NCBI GenBank assembly: GCA_020442475.1
Contig: JAGRKA010000004.1
Span: 17,524-81,523 of the forward strand
Length of the DNA stretch: 64,000 nucleotides
DNA from: Alphaproteobacteria bacterium
GTDB lineage: Bacteria; Pseudomonadota; Alphaproteobacteria; Micavibrionales; Micavibrionaceae
Direction: 5' to 3'
The translations under genes were made by a program, and so were the position numbers. The notes beneath the pieces are model-generated. The model was not told the origin of the DNA and did not search any database. It saw nothing but the letters and a program-made list of their open reading frames with translations. This document shows, piece after piece, positions 37,449 through 47,195 of this stretch (position 1 is its first letter; each line of letters opens with the position of its first letter).

Positions 37449-38192
37449 ATGAATGCCAGAAAAGTCGAATCGATTGCGCAAATGAAAAACTATAAGCGGG
37501 TCATGCTGAAAATGTCCGGCGAAGTCTTGATGGGGGACAAGGAATACGGGCTGGATTCAGATACGGTCAAAAGTGTTGCGGAGGACATCAAGGCCGTGGT
37601 CGATAGCGGCGTACAGGTCTGTGTCGTGGTGGGAGCGGGAAATATCTATCGCGGCGTATCTGGTGCGGCCGAAGGAATGGACCGGACAACAGCGGATTAT
37701 ATGGGTATGCTGGGAATCGTGATTAACGCGCTCGCGCTTCAGAATGCTCTGGAACATATCGGTGTTCACACAAGGGTTCAATCCGCCATTCGTATGGATT
37801 CGATCTGCGAGCCTTATATTCGCCGCAGGGCTTTACGCCATATGGAGAAAGGGCGGGTCGTCATTTTTGCAGCTGGAACCGGAAATCCCTATTTTACGAC
37901 GGATACGGCAGGGGCCTTGCGAGCAACCGAAATGGATTGCGATGCCATTTTCAAGGGCACCAAAGTTGACGGGGTTTATTCAGCCGACCCGGAAAAAGAC
38001 CCGACTGCTGAGCGCTACGAACATATCACTTTTATGGATGTTTTAACAAAAGATCTGAAGGTTATGGATGCAACGGCGATTTCCCTTGCGCGGGAAAATA
38101 ACATTCCGATCATCGTTTTTTCAGTAAAAGAAAAAGGCAGCTTTGCAAAAGTCGTACGCTCAGAAGGCGATTTTACGATTGTAACGAATTAG
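37449..38192 (+). CDS. pyrH: UMP kinase
   Basis: This 247-residue enzyme phosphorylates UMP to UDP for RNA, DNA and sugar-nucleotide synthesis. The amino-acid-kinase fold is shown by [24 protein letters not shown], and the ATP-binding [20 protein letters not shown]. The frame extends upstream, but ATG 37449 has GGAAGAG 8 bases before it, which fixes the start. It lies in the order rpsB-tsf-pyrH-frr that is widespread in bacteria. Confidence 0.97.
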   Translation: MNARKVESIAQMKNYKRVMLKMSGEVLMGDKEYGLDSDTVKSVAEDIKAVVDSGVQVCVVVGAGNIYRGVSGAAEGMDRTTADYMGMLGIVINALALQNALEHIGVHTRVQSAIRMDSICEPYIRRRALRHMEKGRVVIFAAGTGNPYFTTDTAGALRATEMDCDAIFKGTKVDGVYSADPEKDPTAERYEHITFMDVLTKDLKVMDATAISLARENNIPIIVFSVKEKGSFAKVVRSEGDFTIVTN

Positions 38193-38223
38193 TGACTGTA
38201 ACGAGCCGGAGAAAGAGGAGATC

Positions 38224-38766
38224 ATGACTTACGATAAAGCTGACTTAAAACGCCGCATGGAAGGTGCGCTTGAGGTTCTCGGGCGTGAATTTGCCGGTTT
38301 GCGTACGGGGCGTGCATCGGCCAGCCTTCTCGATCCGGTGCAGGTCCAGATTTACGGCACAAAAATGCCCCTGAATCAGGTTGGAACCGTTAACGTGCCG
38401 GAGCCGCGTATGCTGACGGTGCAGGTTTGGGATGCGTCGGTTGTGAAAGAGGTTGAAAAGGCTATCCGGGATTCCGGGCTGGGGTTAAATCCGATGCCTG
38501 AGGGCAACGTGATCCGTATTCCTGTCCCTGATCTGAACGAGGAGCGTCGGCAGGAGCTTACAAAAGTTGCCGGTAAATATGCGGAGGCGGCGCGTGTTTC
38601 TGTGCGGAATGTACGGCGGGACGGTATGGATTCGATTAAAAAAGACGAATTGCCGGAAGATGAGCAAAAAAGACTTGCCGATGAAGTGCAAAAGCTCACG
38701 GATGAAATGATTAAAAAGATAGACGCCATGCAGGCGGAAAAAGAAAAAGACATTATGACGGTATAA
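38224..38766 (+). CDS. frr: Ribosome recycling factor
   Basis: This 180-residue protein splits post-termination ribosomes together with EF-G. The three-helix-bundle signature is visible in [19 protein letters not shown], the beta-domain segments in [16 protein letters not shown], and the C-terminal long helix contains [15 protein letters not shown] lies directly upstream of the ATG. It sits 31 bases after pyrH and 3 bases before uppS. Confidence 0.98.
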   Translation: MTYDKADLKRRMEGALEVLGREFAGLRTGRASASLLDPVQVQIYGTKMPLNQVGTVNVPEPRMLTVQVWDASVVKEVEKAIRDSGLGLNPMPEGNVIRIPVPDLNEERRQELTKVAGKYAEAARVSVRNVRRDGMDSIKKDELPEDEQKRLADEVQKLTDEMIKKIDAMQAEKEKDIMTV

Positions 38767-38769
38767 CGG

Positions 38770-39507
38770 ATGACCAGAATTCCAGAATCTCAGAATCCCG
38801 GAATACCACGGCACGTGGCTGTCATCATGGACGGGAATGGACGCTGGGCGGCCAAACGTGCTTTGCCTCGGACAGCCGGGCATAAGCAGGGTGCGGAGGC
38901 GGCGCGGCGTGTTGTTAAGGCTGCGGCTGAGCTGGGGATCGAATATCTTACGCTGTTTGGCTTTTCTTCGGAAAACTGGAGCCGTCCTGAATCGGAAATT
39001 CGGGATTTAATGAATCTGCTGCGCTATTATCTGCGCTCGGAAACAGCTGAATTGCATAAGAATGGTGCGCGTCTGAAAGTGATAGGCGATCGTGACGGCT
39101 TGGAAAGCGATATCGTCAAGCTGATTGAAAATGCGGAGGCGCTGACGGCGGATAATCAGGATATTACTGTTGTCATTGCGCTCAATTACGGCGGCCGCCA
39201 CGATATTCTTCAGGCCGCTTACAGGCTGTGTCAGGAACATCAGGAAAAAACGCTGTCTTTCAAAAGCTTTGAAGAGCTTTTTCCCGCGAGGCTTATGACG
39301 GGCGGGATACCTGACCCGGATTTACTGATCCGTACAAGTGGCGAGCAGAGAATTAGCAATTTCCTTCTGTGGCAGTGTGCCTATACGGAATTTGTCTTCT
39401 CGGATACGCTGTGGCCGGACTTTGACCGGAGCGATCTGGGGGCGGCTTTGGAAGAATATGCGGCCCGCGACCGCCGCTTCGGTGCGGTCAAACTCTCGGA
39501 AGGGTAA
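38770..39507 (+). CDS. uppS: Isoprenyl (undecaprenyl) diphosphate synthase
   Basis: This 245-residue cis-prenyltransferase extends farnesyl diphosphate to the C55 carrier used for peptidoglycan and O-antigen. The first motif, VAVIMDGNGRWAAKR, holds the catalytic Asp and pyrophosphate loop. TLFGFSSENWSRP and the C-terminal DLLIRTSGEQRISNFLLWQ are also conserved. It starts the lipid-carrier and envelope part of the long run. Confidence 0.97.
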   Translation: MTRIPESQNPGIPRHVAVIMDGNGRWAAKRALPRTAGHKQGAEAARRVVKAAAELGIEYLTLFGFSSENWSRPESEIRDLMNLLRYYLRSETAELHKNGARLKVIGDRDGLESDIVKLIENAEALTADNQDITVVIALNYGGRHDILQAAYRLCQEHQEKTLSFKSFEELFPARLMTGGIPDPDLLIRTSGEQRISNFLLWQCAYTEFVFSDTLWPDFDRSDLGAALEEYAARDRRFGAVKLSEG

Positions 39508-39519
39508 GGCGGTTTTATT

Positions 39520-40221
39520 TTGACCGAGATCAATCTTTCATCTTTGCAAAAACGCTTGCTGTCAGGCTTTACACTTGGCCCGGTCGTCGTGCTGATCGTT
39601 TTGTATGGTGGCTGGCCTTTTTCAATAATGGCTGGAGGCTTTGCATCTGTTGCTCTGTATGAATGGAGCAGGTTGTGCAGGCGGATTGAACGTTTAAAAG
39701 CGTTGTATCTCTTTTTTGGGGCGGCTTACATTCTGCTCTGCTTCTTCTATTTGTATGCTTTACGTGCATTTGGAGGCTTTGAATTTGCATTGGTTTTTAT
39801 TGCTTTGGTCTGGTCCAGTGATATTGGAGCCTACGCCGTTGGAAAAAAAATTGGCGGGCCAAAGATGGCGCCTAAAATCAGCCCGAACAAAACATGGGCG
39901 GGCTTGGTTGGTGCATGTGCAGCGCCTGCTATTTTGGGGGGCGGGCTCATGCTCTACGTTGATCTTACCGTTCTGAGTGGCCCATCTCTGCTTATTTTAT
40001 TGGCCTTCGTCGGAGGTGCTTTTTTAGGCATGGCCGGGCAGATGGGTGACCTTCTCGTATCCTTTGTGAAACGCAAAAGCGGCGCTAAGGATGCAGGGGG
40101 TGTTATTCCCGGTCATGGCGGCGTGCTTGATCGTGTTGATTCTATGATGCTGGTTGCGCCACTCTTTTACTATTTTGTTTTGATGCCATGGATGATCGCA
40201 AAAAGCTACGTGGTCATGTAA
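39520..40221 (+). CDS. cdsA: Phosphatidate cytidylyltransferase
   Basis: This 233-residue inner-membrane enzyme makes CDP-diacylglycerol from phosphatidate and CTP. It has about six helices, and the family signature is at the C-terminal side (SFVKRKSGAKDAGGVIPGHG, followed by GVLDRVDSM). The start appears to be TTG at 39520, with AAGGCGG about 12 bases upstream; no ATG fits. It is short for the family (usually 260-285), mostly from a reduced N-terminus. Its stop overlaps the dxr ATG by one base. Confidence 0.93.
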   Translation: MTEINLSSLQKRLLSGFTLGPVVVLIVLYGGWPFSIMAGGFASVALYEWSRLCRRIERLKALYLFFGAAYILLCFFYLYALRAFGGFEFALVFIALVWSSDIGAYAVGKKIGGPKMAPKISPNKTWAGLVGACAAPAILGGGLMLYVDLTVLSGPSLLILLAFVGGAFLGMAGQMGDLLVSFVKRKSGAKDAGGVIPGHGGVLDRVDSMMLVAPLFYYFVLMPWMIAKSYVVM

Positions 40222-41411
40222 TGAAAAAATCTATTAATATCCTCGGAGTTACAGGCTCTGTCGGGCAAAGTACGGCAGACGTGATCCTGTCTGCGCCGGA
40301 GCGTTTTGAGGTCATGACCCTTTCTGCGCATCGAAACGTGGATAAGCTTGCGGATATGGCTGTGAAGCTTGATGCGCAGCGGGCGGTGATTGCGGATGAA
40401 TCGCGGCTGGATGCATTAAAGGTTCGTCTGGAGGGTACCGGAATTGCCTCGTCTGGCGGACAGGAAGCCCTTGAGGAGGCGGCTGCGGAGCCTTGTGATA
40501 TCACGGTGGCTGCGATTGTCGGTATGGCGGGGCTCAGGCCGATTATACAGGCGGTTCGGCACAGTAAGGCGGTCGCGATCGCGAATAAGGAGCCTCTGGT
40601 CTCCGCCGGACCTTTGGTGATTGCCGAGGCTGCAAAACATAGAACGGCTCTTCTTCCGGTCGATAGCGAGCATAATGCAATTTTTCAGGTTTTTGAGCCG
40701 GAAAATCGTTTACAGATCGAAAAACTGATCTTAACGGCGTCCGGCGGGCCTTTTCGGACATGGGACCGGGCGGACATGGCGCGTGCGACCCCACAGCAGG
40801 CGCTCGCACATCCGAACTGGTCCATGGGGGCCAAAATTTCAGTCGACAGTGCGACGATGATGAACAAGGCGTTGGAGGTCATTGAGGCGCATTATCTTTT
40901 CGATATGCCGCCCGAGAAGATCGAAATTCTTGTTCATCCACAATCAGTTGTGCATTCAATGGTGGAGTATGCGGACGGCTCGGTACTGGCTCAAATGGGG
41001 GCCAGCGATATGCGGACGCCTCTTGCGCAGGCTCTGGCTTGGCCTGAGCGCATGAAAACACCTGGAAGGACGTTGGACTTGCAGGCGATGAGCCGTTTAA
41101 CCTTTGAACCGTGCGACATGGAAAAATTTCCTGCAACGGCGCATGCCTATACGGCTCTGGAGGCGGGTCCGTACGCCTGTATAGCCCTGAATGCCGCCAA
41201 TGAAGTTGCGGTAGACGCTTTTTTGGCTACGCGGATCGGATTTTTTGCTATCATGGAGTCTGTAGAGCATATTTTAGCCGGACTGCGTTCTGAAACGTTG
41301 CGGACTCTTGACGATATTATACGTTTCGATCACTCTGTACGCGAAGCCACGGCGGCCTATATTGATAGAAAGGCCGGAGAATTGAAGAAAGAGATAAAGG
41401 CGGTACCATGA
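40221..41411 (+). CDS. dxr: 1-deoxy-D-xylulose 5-phosphate reductoisomerase
   Basis: This 396-residue enzyme forms MEP from DXP with NADPH, the first committed step of the non-mevalonate isoprenoid route. The Rossmann motif ILGVTGSVGQSTADV is at the N-terminus. The metal and substrate residues are in LLPVDSEHNAIFQ and LTASGGPFR, with MGAKISVDSATMMNKALEVIEA following. The ATG at 40221 overlaps the cdsA stop (TAATG); an upstream extension is not needed. It overlaps rseP by 4 bases. Confidence 0.97.
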   Translation: MKKSINILGVTGSVGQSTADVILSAPERFEVMTLSAHRNVDKLADMAVKLDAQRAVIADESRLDALKVRLEGTGIASSGGQEALEEAAAEPCDITVAAIVGMAGLRPIIQAVRHSKAVAIANKEPLVSAGPLVIAEAAKHRTALLPVDSEHNAIFQVFEPENRLQIEKLILTASGGPFRTWDRADMARATPQQALAHPNWSMGAKISVDSATMMNKALEVIEAHYLFDMPPEKIEILVHPQSVVHSMVEYADGSVLAQMGASDMRTPLAQALAWPERMKTPGRTLDLQAMSRLTFEPCDMEKFPATAHAYTALEAGPYACIALNAANEVAVDAFLATRIGFFAIMESVEHILAGLRSETLRTLDDIIRFDHSVREATAAYIDRKAGELKKEIKAVP

Positions 41412-42811
41412 ATTTTTTTGAACTTTTGCAATTTGTAAGCGGAAACGCCTGGCTGTATGGCGGCGCTTTTGTTCTGGTGCTTAGTATCCTCGTCTTTGTC
41501 CATGAATGGGGGCATTATATTGTCGCGCGTATGTGCGGGGTTCGGGTTGAGGTCTTTTCAATCGGTTTCGGGCGTGAGCTTTTTGGTGTAACAGATAAAA
41601 AGGGGACGCGTTGGAAGTTCTCGCTGATCCCCCTTGGCGGGTATGTAAAGCTGTTCGGCGATATGGACCCCGCCAGCTCTAAGCACACGGATATGATTGA
41701 AGACCACGAAAGCGGAAAGATGCGCAGGCTGACACCTGCTGAGCAGAGCGAAGTATTTTTTGCAAAGCCCGTGTGGAAAAGGGCGCTTGTCGTGTTTGCA
41801 GGACCGGGGATCAACTATCTGTTCGCAATTCTGATTTTAACGGCTCTGTTTACCTTTAACGGGCAGCCCGTCACGCCACCCGTGGCTGCTGCGGTGATCG
41901 GTGGTTCCAGTGCGGATTCTCATGGATTTCAGCCTCATGACAGAGTTCTCTCTATCGATGGGAAACCGGTCGCGGATTTCGAGGACATTCGGCGGGAAAT
42001 GATGATCTCTCTTGATCGGGAACGGCATTTTCTTGTTGAGCGCGGTGATCGAACAATTGATATTTATGCGGTCCCGGAAAAAATAGAGATAGAGGACCGT
42101 TTTGGATTTAAACATAGCCGCGGGATGCTGGGTCTGATTAGCCCGCGCCATGCGATCCGCCTTGATACGATCCGCGAGATTGACGGGCAGATTTTTGATA
42201 CGCCGGAAGCCGTGCGTACCGAGATAGCAAATCGGATGGGAACGCGTTATGTCATCGGTATTGAGCGCGGTGCGGACCTCGAAAAATTGATTGTTGAGCC
42301 GCAGGCTTCTTTCAATGAGCCGCTTGAGGCACCTGTGCAGGGTACAACAGACGAGGCTGCCGGGCCGGATATTCTTTATATTTCGAATATCGAGGCGAAC
42401 CAGTTTGTCAAGCGTGCACCACATATAGCTTTGCTGCGTGCTACACAGGAGGCGTGGGTCGTTACGCGTGGTACGCTTGAGGCGTTGGGCCAGATGATTA
42501 CAGGCAGCCGCAGCGCAACAGAGCTGGGCGGTGTGATCCGGATTGGTGCGTTAGCCGGCGATATGGCGCAGCAGGGGCTTATCGCTCTTATCCTGTTTAC
42601 GGCCTTGCTTTCGATCAATCTGGGGCTGATCAATCTCTTTCCAATCCCGTTGCTTGATGGCGGGCATCTGGTTTTCTATGCGTTTGAGGCTGTGCTGGGA
42701 CGTCCCGTACCCGACCGGATTCAGGAATATGCTTTCCGGATCGGAATGGCTTTCCTTGTCGGCGTTATGGTTTTTGCCAATCTGAACGATATCATGCAGC
42801 TTGTCCTTTAG
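41408..42811 (+). CDS. rseP: RseP-family intramembrane zinc metalloprotease, copy 1
   Basis: This 467-residue site-2 protease has the zinc motif HEWGH at 32-36 in the first helix and the LDG motif in NLFPIPLLDGGHLVFY near residue 415. A PDZ-containing periplasmic segment lies between them. RseP cleaves anti-sigma factors within the membrane and clears signal-peptide remnants. It is longer than the usual 370-450 because of the periplasmic part (residues about 110-330). It is followed 18 bases later by a second gene of the same family with matching architecture. Confidence 0.94.
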   Translation: MNFFELLQFVSGNAWLYGGAFVLVLSILVFVHEWGHYIVARMCGVRVEVFSIGFGRELFGVTDKKGTRWKFSLIPLGGYVKLFGDMDPASSKHTDMIEDHESGKMRRLTPAEQSEVFFAKPVWKRALVVFAGPGINYLFAILILTALFTFNGQPVTPPVAAAVIGGSSADSHGFQPHDRVLSIDGKPVADFEDIRREMMISLDRERHFLVERGDRTIDIYAVPEKIEIEDRFGFKHSRGMLGLISPRHAIRLDTIREIDGQIFDTPEAVRTEIANRMGTRYVIGIERGADLEKLIVEPQASFNEPLEAPVQGTTDEAAGPDILYISNIEANQFVKRAPHIALLRATQEAWVVTRGTLEALGQMITGSRSATELGGVIRIGALAGDMAQQGLIALILFTALLSINLGLINLFPIPLLDGGHLVFYAFEAVLGRPVPDRIQEYAFRIGMAFLVGVMVFANLNDIMQLVL

Positions 42812-42829
42812 GGCATAGGCTAGCCCGAT

Positions 42830-44221
42830 ATGGAAGGCTTTGATCAGCTTTTTGATTATCTGAGTGTCGGGACCTCACTGTTTTACGTGGGGGTCTTTGT
42901 CGCTAGCCTTTGTCTGGTTATCTTTGTCCATGAGCTGGGTCATTATGGGGCTGCGCGTTTGTGTGGCGTGCGTATTGACGGATTTTCCATCGGTTTTGGA
43001 AAAGAGGTAACAGGCTGGACGGATCGGCGGGGAACGCGCTGGTCGCTTTCATGGATATTGCTGGGGGGGTACATCAAAATTTTTGGGGATGTGGACCCTC
43101 AAAATCCTCAGATATGGGATCATAAACAAGCTCTAAAGCGGCCCGTGACGGCAGAAGAGCGCGCGGTAGCCTTTTTTGCAAAGCCGCTCTGGCAAAGAAC
43201 GTTTATCGTTCTGGCCGGTCCGGCCATAAATATCTTATTTACCCTTTTGCTTCTCATTACGCTTTTCGCCACGAAAGGAGAAAGCTCGACACGTCCATTT
43301 ATCAATGCAATCGCTGAGGATACTGCCGGTTATGAGGCCGGTTTTCAGCTTGGTGATCAAGTACTGGCCGTGAACGGGGAGCGGGTTGTCCGCTTTGAGG
43401 ATGTCTGGGAGCACAGCAAACCGGAAGTCGGCGTGCCGCTTGTTCTGACCGTAAAGCGCGGTGAGGATATCCTTGAAATCCCGATCATACCGCGTCAAAC
43501 AGTTTACAGAGACAGGCATGGTGTGGAGCGGGCTCACGGACGGCTTGGTATCACAAATTTTTCAATGGTAAAACTTAAGGAAATAACCTCTGTAAACGGT
43601 GTGCCTGTTGAAAACGGAGAGAACGAAGCCCGGGCGCTGATCACGGAAGCTTTGGGCCGCGAGGCGGATTTGGGAATCCTGATGGGCGCGGATAAAAGGG
43701 TCAGTGTTTTCCACGTATATTTGCCTGCTGCTGCTAATGCGCATTTAGAGGATCCCAAGTCAAAAGATTTTGATACGGTGTTTACCTCTTCTCAAAAAGA
43801 GCCTTTCTATGTTCCGCATACACCTTGGAAGGCGGTTGAATATGGTTTCCGCCGGACAGCGCACATTCTGGGAGAAGGGGTGAAAATTCTTCGTGTGCTG
43901 CTATTGGGTAAAGGAGAAGGGGACGATCAGGTCGGCGGTGCGGGGAGTATTGGATATATGGCCGGGAAAGCTGCGGAAAGCGGCTTGTTTACCTATATCG
44001 CCTTTGTTGCGGTTCTTTCCGCCCAGATCGGTTTTATCAATCTATTGCCGATTCCCGTGCTGGATGGGGGGTATCTCCTTTTCTATCTGTACGAGGCCTT
44101 GGCCCGGAAGCCCGTACCCGAGAAAGTAAAGGAAATTTCGCTGATCGGGGGGCTCATCTTCTTGTTTGTGCTTATGATTGTTGCTAATATAGGCGATATT
44201 TTAAGGGTGACGCGCCTTTAA
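42830..44221 (+). CDS. RseP-family intramembrane zinc metalloprotease, copy 2
   Basis: This 463-residue paralogue lies directly downstream of rseP. The zinc motif HELGH is at 34-38 and LDG is in NLLPIPVLDGGYLLFY, so it should be catalytically competent. FSIGFGKEVTGWTDRRGTRW and LLGGYIKIFGDVDPQN align closely with the first copy, while the periplasmic parts have diverged more. The tandem arrangement upstream of bamA suggests duplication followed by specialisation on different substrates; that is inference. Confidence 0.93.
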   Translation: MEGFDQLFDYLSVGTSLFYVGVFVASLCLVIFVHELGHYGAARLCGVRIDGFSIGFGKEVTGWTDRRGTRWSLSWILLGGYIKIFGDVDPQNPQIWDHKQALKRPVTAEERAVAFFAKPLWQRTFIVLAGPAINILFTLLLLITLFATKGESSTRPFINAIAEDTAGYEAGFQLGDQVLAVNGERVVRFEDVWEHSKPEVGVPLVLTVKRGEDILEIPIIPRQTVYRDRHGVERAHGRLGITNFSMVKLKEITSVNGVPVENGENEARALITEALGREADLGILMGADKRVSVFHVYLPAAANAHLEDPKSKDFDTVFTSSQKEPFYVPHTPWKAVEYGFRRTAHILGEGVKILRVLLLGKGEGDDQVGGAGSIGYMAGKAAESGLFTYIAFVAVLSAQIGFINLLPIPVLDGGYLLFYLYEALARKPVPEKVKEISLIGGLIFLFVLMIVANIGDILRVTRL

Positions 44222-44270
44222 AAATCCGCTACGGTGCGCACGGTTTCTCAAACGCAAGATCAAGGCACGC

Positions 44271-46559
44271 ATGAACATGACGAACAGGCTAAACCTTTGG
44301 GTGTGCACATATATTCTAGCTTTTGCGCTTATCGTGACAGGAGCTTTCCCCGCTGCCGCCCAGTCTACAACATTAAAAGAAATCCGCGTTCAAGGTGCGG
44401 AGCGGATCGAACCGGCAACCGTTGTATCGTATATGGACTTACGGGTCGGCGATCCTATGACGCGGGAAAGCCTTGACCGCTCTTTGAAAAGCCTGTTCGC
44501 GACGGGCCTGTTTGCCGATATCGCTCTTCGTCAGGAGGGTGGGGCGCTGGTCGTGGATGTCGTTGAAAATCCGATCATTAACCAGATTGCTTTCGAAGGG
44601 AATGACAAAATCGAGGATGAAGAGCTTCAGTCCGAGATACAGCTTCGGCCACGTCAGGTTTTCACGCGGACAAAAGTGCAGGCGGATGTCAGCCGAATTT
44701 ATCAGCTTTACCGGCGTACGGGTCGTTTTTCGGTCAATATTGACCCGAAAGTAATCCGTTTGGATCAAAACCGGGTCAATCTGGTTTTTGAAATTGACGA
44801 GGGGCCGGTTACGGAGGTCGAGAGCATCCGCTTTGTCGGGAATAAGCGCTTTGACGATGACAGGCTCCGCAGCGAGATCAGTACGAAAGAGTCCGCATGG
44901 TACCGTTTCTTAACGGCAGACGACCGCTATGACCCGGACCGTCTGTCTTTTGATCAGGAGCTGTTGCGCCGTTTTTACTTGTCGCAAGGCTATGCTGATT
45001 TCCGGATATTATCGGCTGTTGCAGAGCTTTCTAACGATAAGAGAGATTTTTACGTCACGTTCACTCTGGAAGAGGGGCAACGCTATAAAGTTGCCAAGGT
45101 TGGGGTCGATTCCCGTCTTAGAAATTTTGATCCGTCCGTTTTGAATGAATTCGTCGGGATCGAAAGCGGTGACTGGTATAATGCCGACAGGGTGCAGGAA
45201 ACGGTTGTGGCGCTTACGGATGCTCTTGCGGATCGCCAGTATGCTTTTGTCAATGTGCGTCCGGATATCTCGCGTAACCGGGAGGCTCGTACGATTGATC
45301 TTTCCTTTGTGATCGATGAATCTCCGCGCGTATTCGTTGAACGCGTAAATGTGAACGGTAATATGCGGACACTTGATAAGGTGATCCGCCGGGAAATGGA
45401 ACTGGTTGAAGGTGACCCCTTCAATAAGACGAAGCTGGCTGAGTCCGAGCAGAATATTCGTAATCTTGATTTCTTTGAATCCGTCAATATGGATGTCAGC
45501 CCCGGTTCTGCGCCGGACAAGACAGTCGTTGATATTGATGTGGCTGAAAAATCAACGGGAGAGCTGTCGGTCGGTGCCGGTTTCTCGACCAGTGACGGGC
45601 CGTTGGCTGATTTCAGAATTCGTGAACGCAACCTGCTCGGCAAAGGGCAGGACCTCCTTCTCGGGGCAACGATTGCGGGTGAGCGCACGGAATTCGACCT
45701 GTCTTTCACGGAGCCGTATTTCCTTGACCGGGATGTTTCAGCCGGGTTTGACTTGTTCCACATTACCCGCGACTTGCAGGATGAAAGCTCTTTCGATCAA
45801 AAGCGCACCGGGGGGGCTGTTCGTGTTGGGTACCCGCTTTCAAAACGCTGGCGCCAAACACTTCGATACAGTGCAGAGCGCAACGAGATTACGGATGTGC
45901 AGTCCGGCGCTTCACGCTTCGTGCAGGATCAGGAAGGGCAACGGGATACCTCTGCGATTGGGCAGCGTCTGACCTATGACAGTCGTGATAGCACGATTTT
46001 CCCGACGGATGGCTGGTATCTCTGGCTGGATACGGAAGTTGCCGGACTTGGGGGTGATGCAAAATATGTGTCCGGTCGCTCAGGAGCCTCCTATTTTTAC
46101 CCGGTTTATGATCAGTGGGTGTTGAATATTTTGGGCGAAGTTGGTGCTATCGAGGGTTATAGCGATACGGACGTACAGATTAACGAACGTTTCTTCCTTG
46201 GCGGATCAACGCTCCGTGGTTTCGAAAGTTCCGGGATCGGGCCGCGCGACTCAACAACGCGGGATGCTCTGGGCGGGAACTATTTTTACCGTGGAAGTGC
46301 TGAAATGTCTTTCCCTCTGGGACTGCCTGAGGAACTGGGTATTCTTGGTCATGCCTTCTCTGATTTCGGAACTTTAACGGAGCTCGACGACAGTGGGCCG
46401 GAGGTTGTTGATGAGGACAGTATTCGGGCAAGTGTCGGGGCGGGACTGTCGTGGCGCTCTCCTCTGGGGCCTGTTCGTGTGGATCTTGCCGTTCCAGTCG
46501 TAAAAGAAGATATAGACCAAGAGGAAACGTTCAGGTTCAATTTCGGGACGCGCTTCTAG
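44271..46559 (+). CDS. bamA: Outer-membrane protein assembly factor BamA
   Basis: This 762-residue Omp85 protein is the central insertase for outer-membrane proteins. A signal peptide ends near AAAQS at residue 32. Five POTRA domains span about residues 33-430, followed by the C-terminal beta barrel. The barrel contains the conserved lid-loop motif GGSTLRGF (VRGF-type) and ends in NFGTRF with the terminal Phe. ATGs at 44271 and 44277 are both possible starts. Confidence 0.97.
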   Translation: MNMTNRLNLWVCTYILAFALIVTGAFPAAAQSTTLKEIRVQGAERIEPATVVSYMDLRVGDPMTRESLDRSLKSLFATGLFADIALRQEGGALVVDVVENPIINQIAFEGNDKIEDEELQSEIQLRPRQVFTRTKVQADVSRIYQLYRRTGRFSVNIDPKVIRLDQNRVNLVFEIDEGPVTEVESIRFVGNKRFDDDRLRSEISTKESAWYRFLTADDRYDPDRLSFDQELLRRFYLSQGYADFRILSAVAELSNDKRDFYVTFTLEEGQRYKVAKVGVDSRLRNFDPSVLNEFVGIESGDWYNADRVQETVVALTDALADRQYAFVNVRPDISRNREARTIDLSFVIDESPRVFVERVNVNGNMRTLDKVIRREMELVEGDPFNKTKLAESEQNIRNLDFFESVNMDVSPGSAPDKTVVDIDVAEKSTGELSVGAGFSTSDGPLADFRIRERNLLGKGQDLLLGATIAGERTEFDLSFTEPYFLDRDVSAGFDLFHITRDLQDESSFDQKRTGGAVRVGYPLSKRWRQTLRYSAERNEITDVQSGASRFVQDQEGQRDTSAIGQRLTYDSRDSTIFPTDGWYLWLDTEVAGLGGDAKYVSGRSGASYFYPVYDQWVLNILGEVGAIEGYSDTDVQINERFFLGGSTLRGFESSGIGPRDSTTRDALGGNYFYRGSAEMSFPLGLPEELGILGHAFSDFGTLTELDDSGPEVVDEDSIRASVGAGLSWRSPLGPVRVDLAVPVVKEDIDQEETFRFNFGTRF

Positions 46560-46608
46560 AAAGCTAATTTCCAGAGGGATTAACTCCTTATACAGTTGGA
46601 GACTTTTG

Positions 46609-47148
46609 ATGAGACATATTTTTTTGAGCGCGCTCCTTTTTGTGGCAGTGCTGGGGGCGCATGTAGAGGCCTACGCAGAGACCAACATTGCGGTTGTTGA
46701 TGTACAGCGTCTTTTGACAGAATCTAAAGCGGCCAAAAGCATTTATACGCAGCGTCAGGCCAATAGAGAGGCCTTTCTGGATAAAATTTCGCATCAGGAA
46801 CAGATTCTCCGTGATGAAGAGAAGGAACTCGTGGCTGAACAGAAAAAACTCTCTGCAGAAGATTTTGGAAAGAAACGGCAATCTTATGAGAAGAAGATCC
46901 TTGAAGCCCGCCGAATGGCTCAGACTCATAAGCGGAAAATAGAGGAAGCCTCTAAAAAGGCTATGGATACGCTCAGAGACCAGCTTTATCTAACTGTTCA
47001 GTCAATTGCGGATGAAAAAGGGTATGATCTGGTGATTTCAAGCCGGGACGTGATTGCCGGTGCCAAGTCTTTGGATATCACGGAAGAGACGTTGCAGCGA
47101 ATGAACAAAAATGTCTCGGATATCAAGCTGGATATCGCACCGGACTAG
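46609..47148 (+). CDS. skp: Periplasmic chaperone Skp/OmpH family
   Basis: This 179-residue exported coiled-coil protein holds unfolded outer-membrane proteins on their way to BamA. A signal peptide ends around AYAET. The NIAVVDVQRLLTES segment starts the beta-stranded body, and a long charged helical tentacle follows. The start is ATG 46609, with GGAG 7 bases upstream; a TTG one codon earlier is ignored. The place between bamA and lpxD is the usual one. Confidence 0.93.
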   Translation: MRHIFLSALLFVAVLGAHVEAYAETNIAVVDVQRLLTESKAAKSIYTQRQANREAFLDKISHQEQILRDEEKELVAEQKKLSAEDFGKKRQSYEKKILEARRMAQTHKRKIEEASKKAMDTLRDQLYLTVQSIADEKGYDLVISSRDVIAGAKSLDITEETLQRMNKNVSDIKLDIAPD

Positions 47149-47195
47149 CTTTTCCAAGCGCCGGATTTATTTTAACTTGCCCTTGAGGAGCTTCT

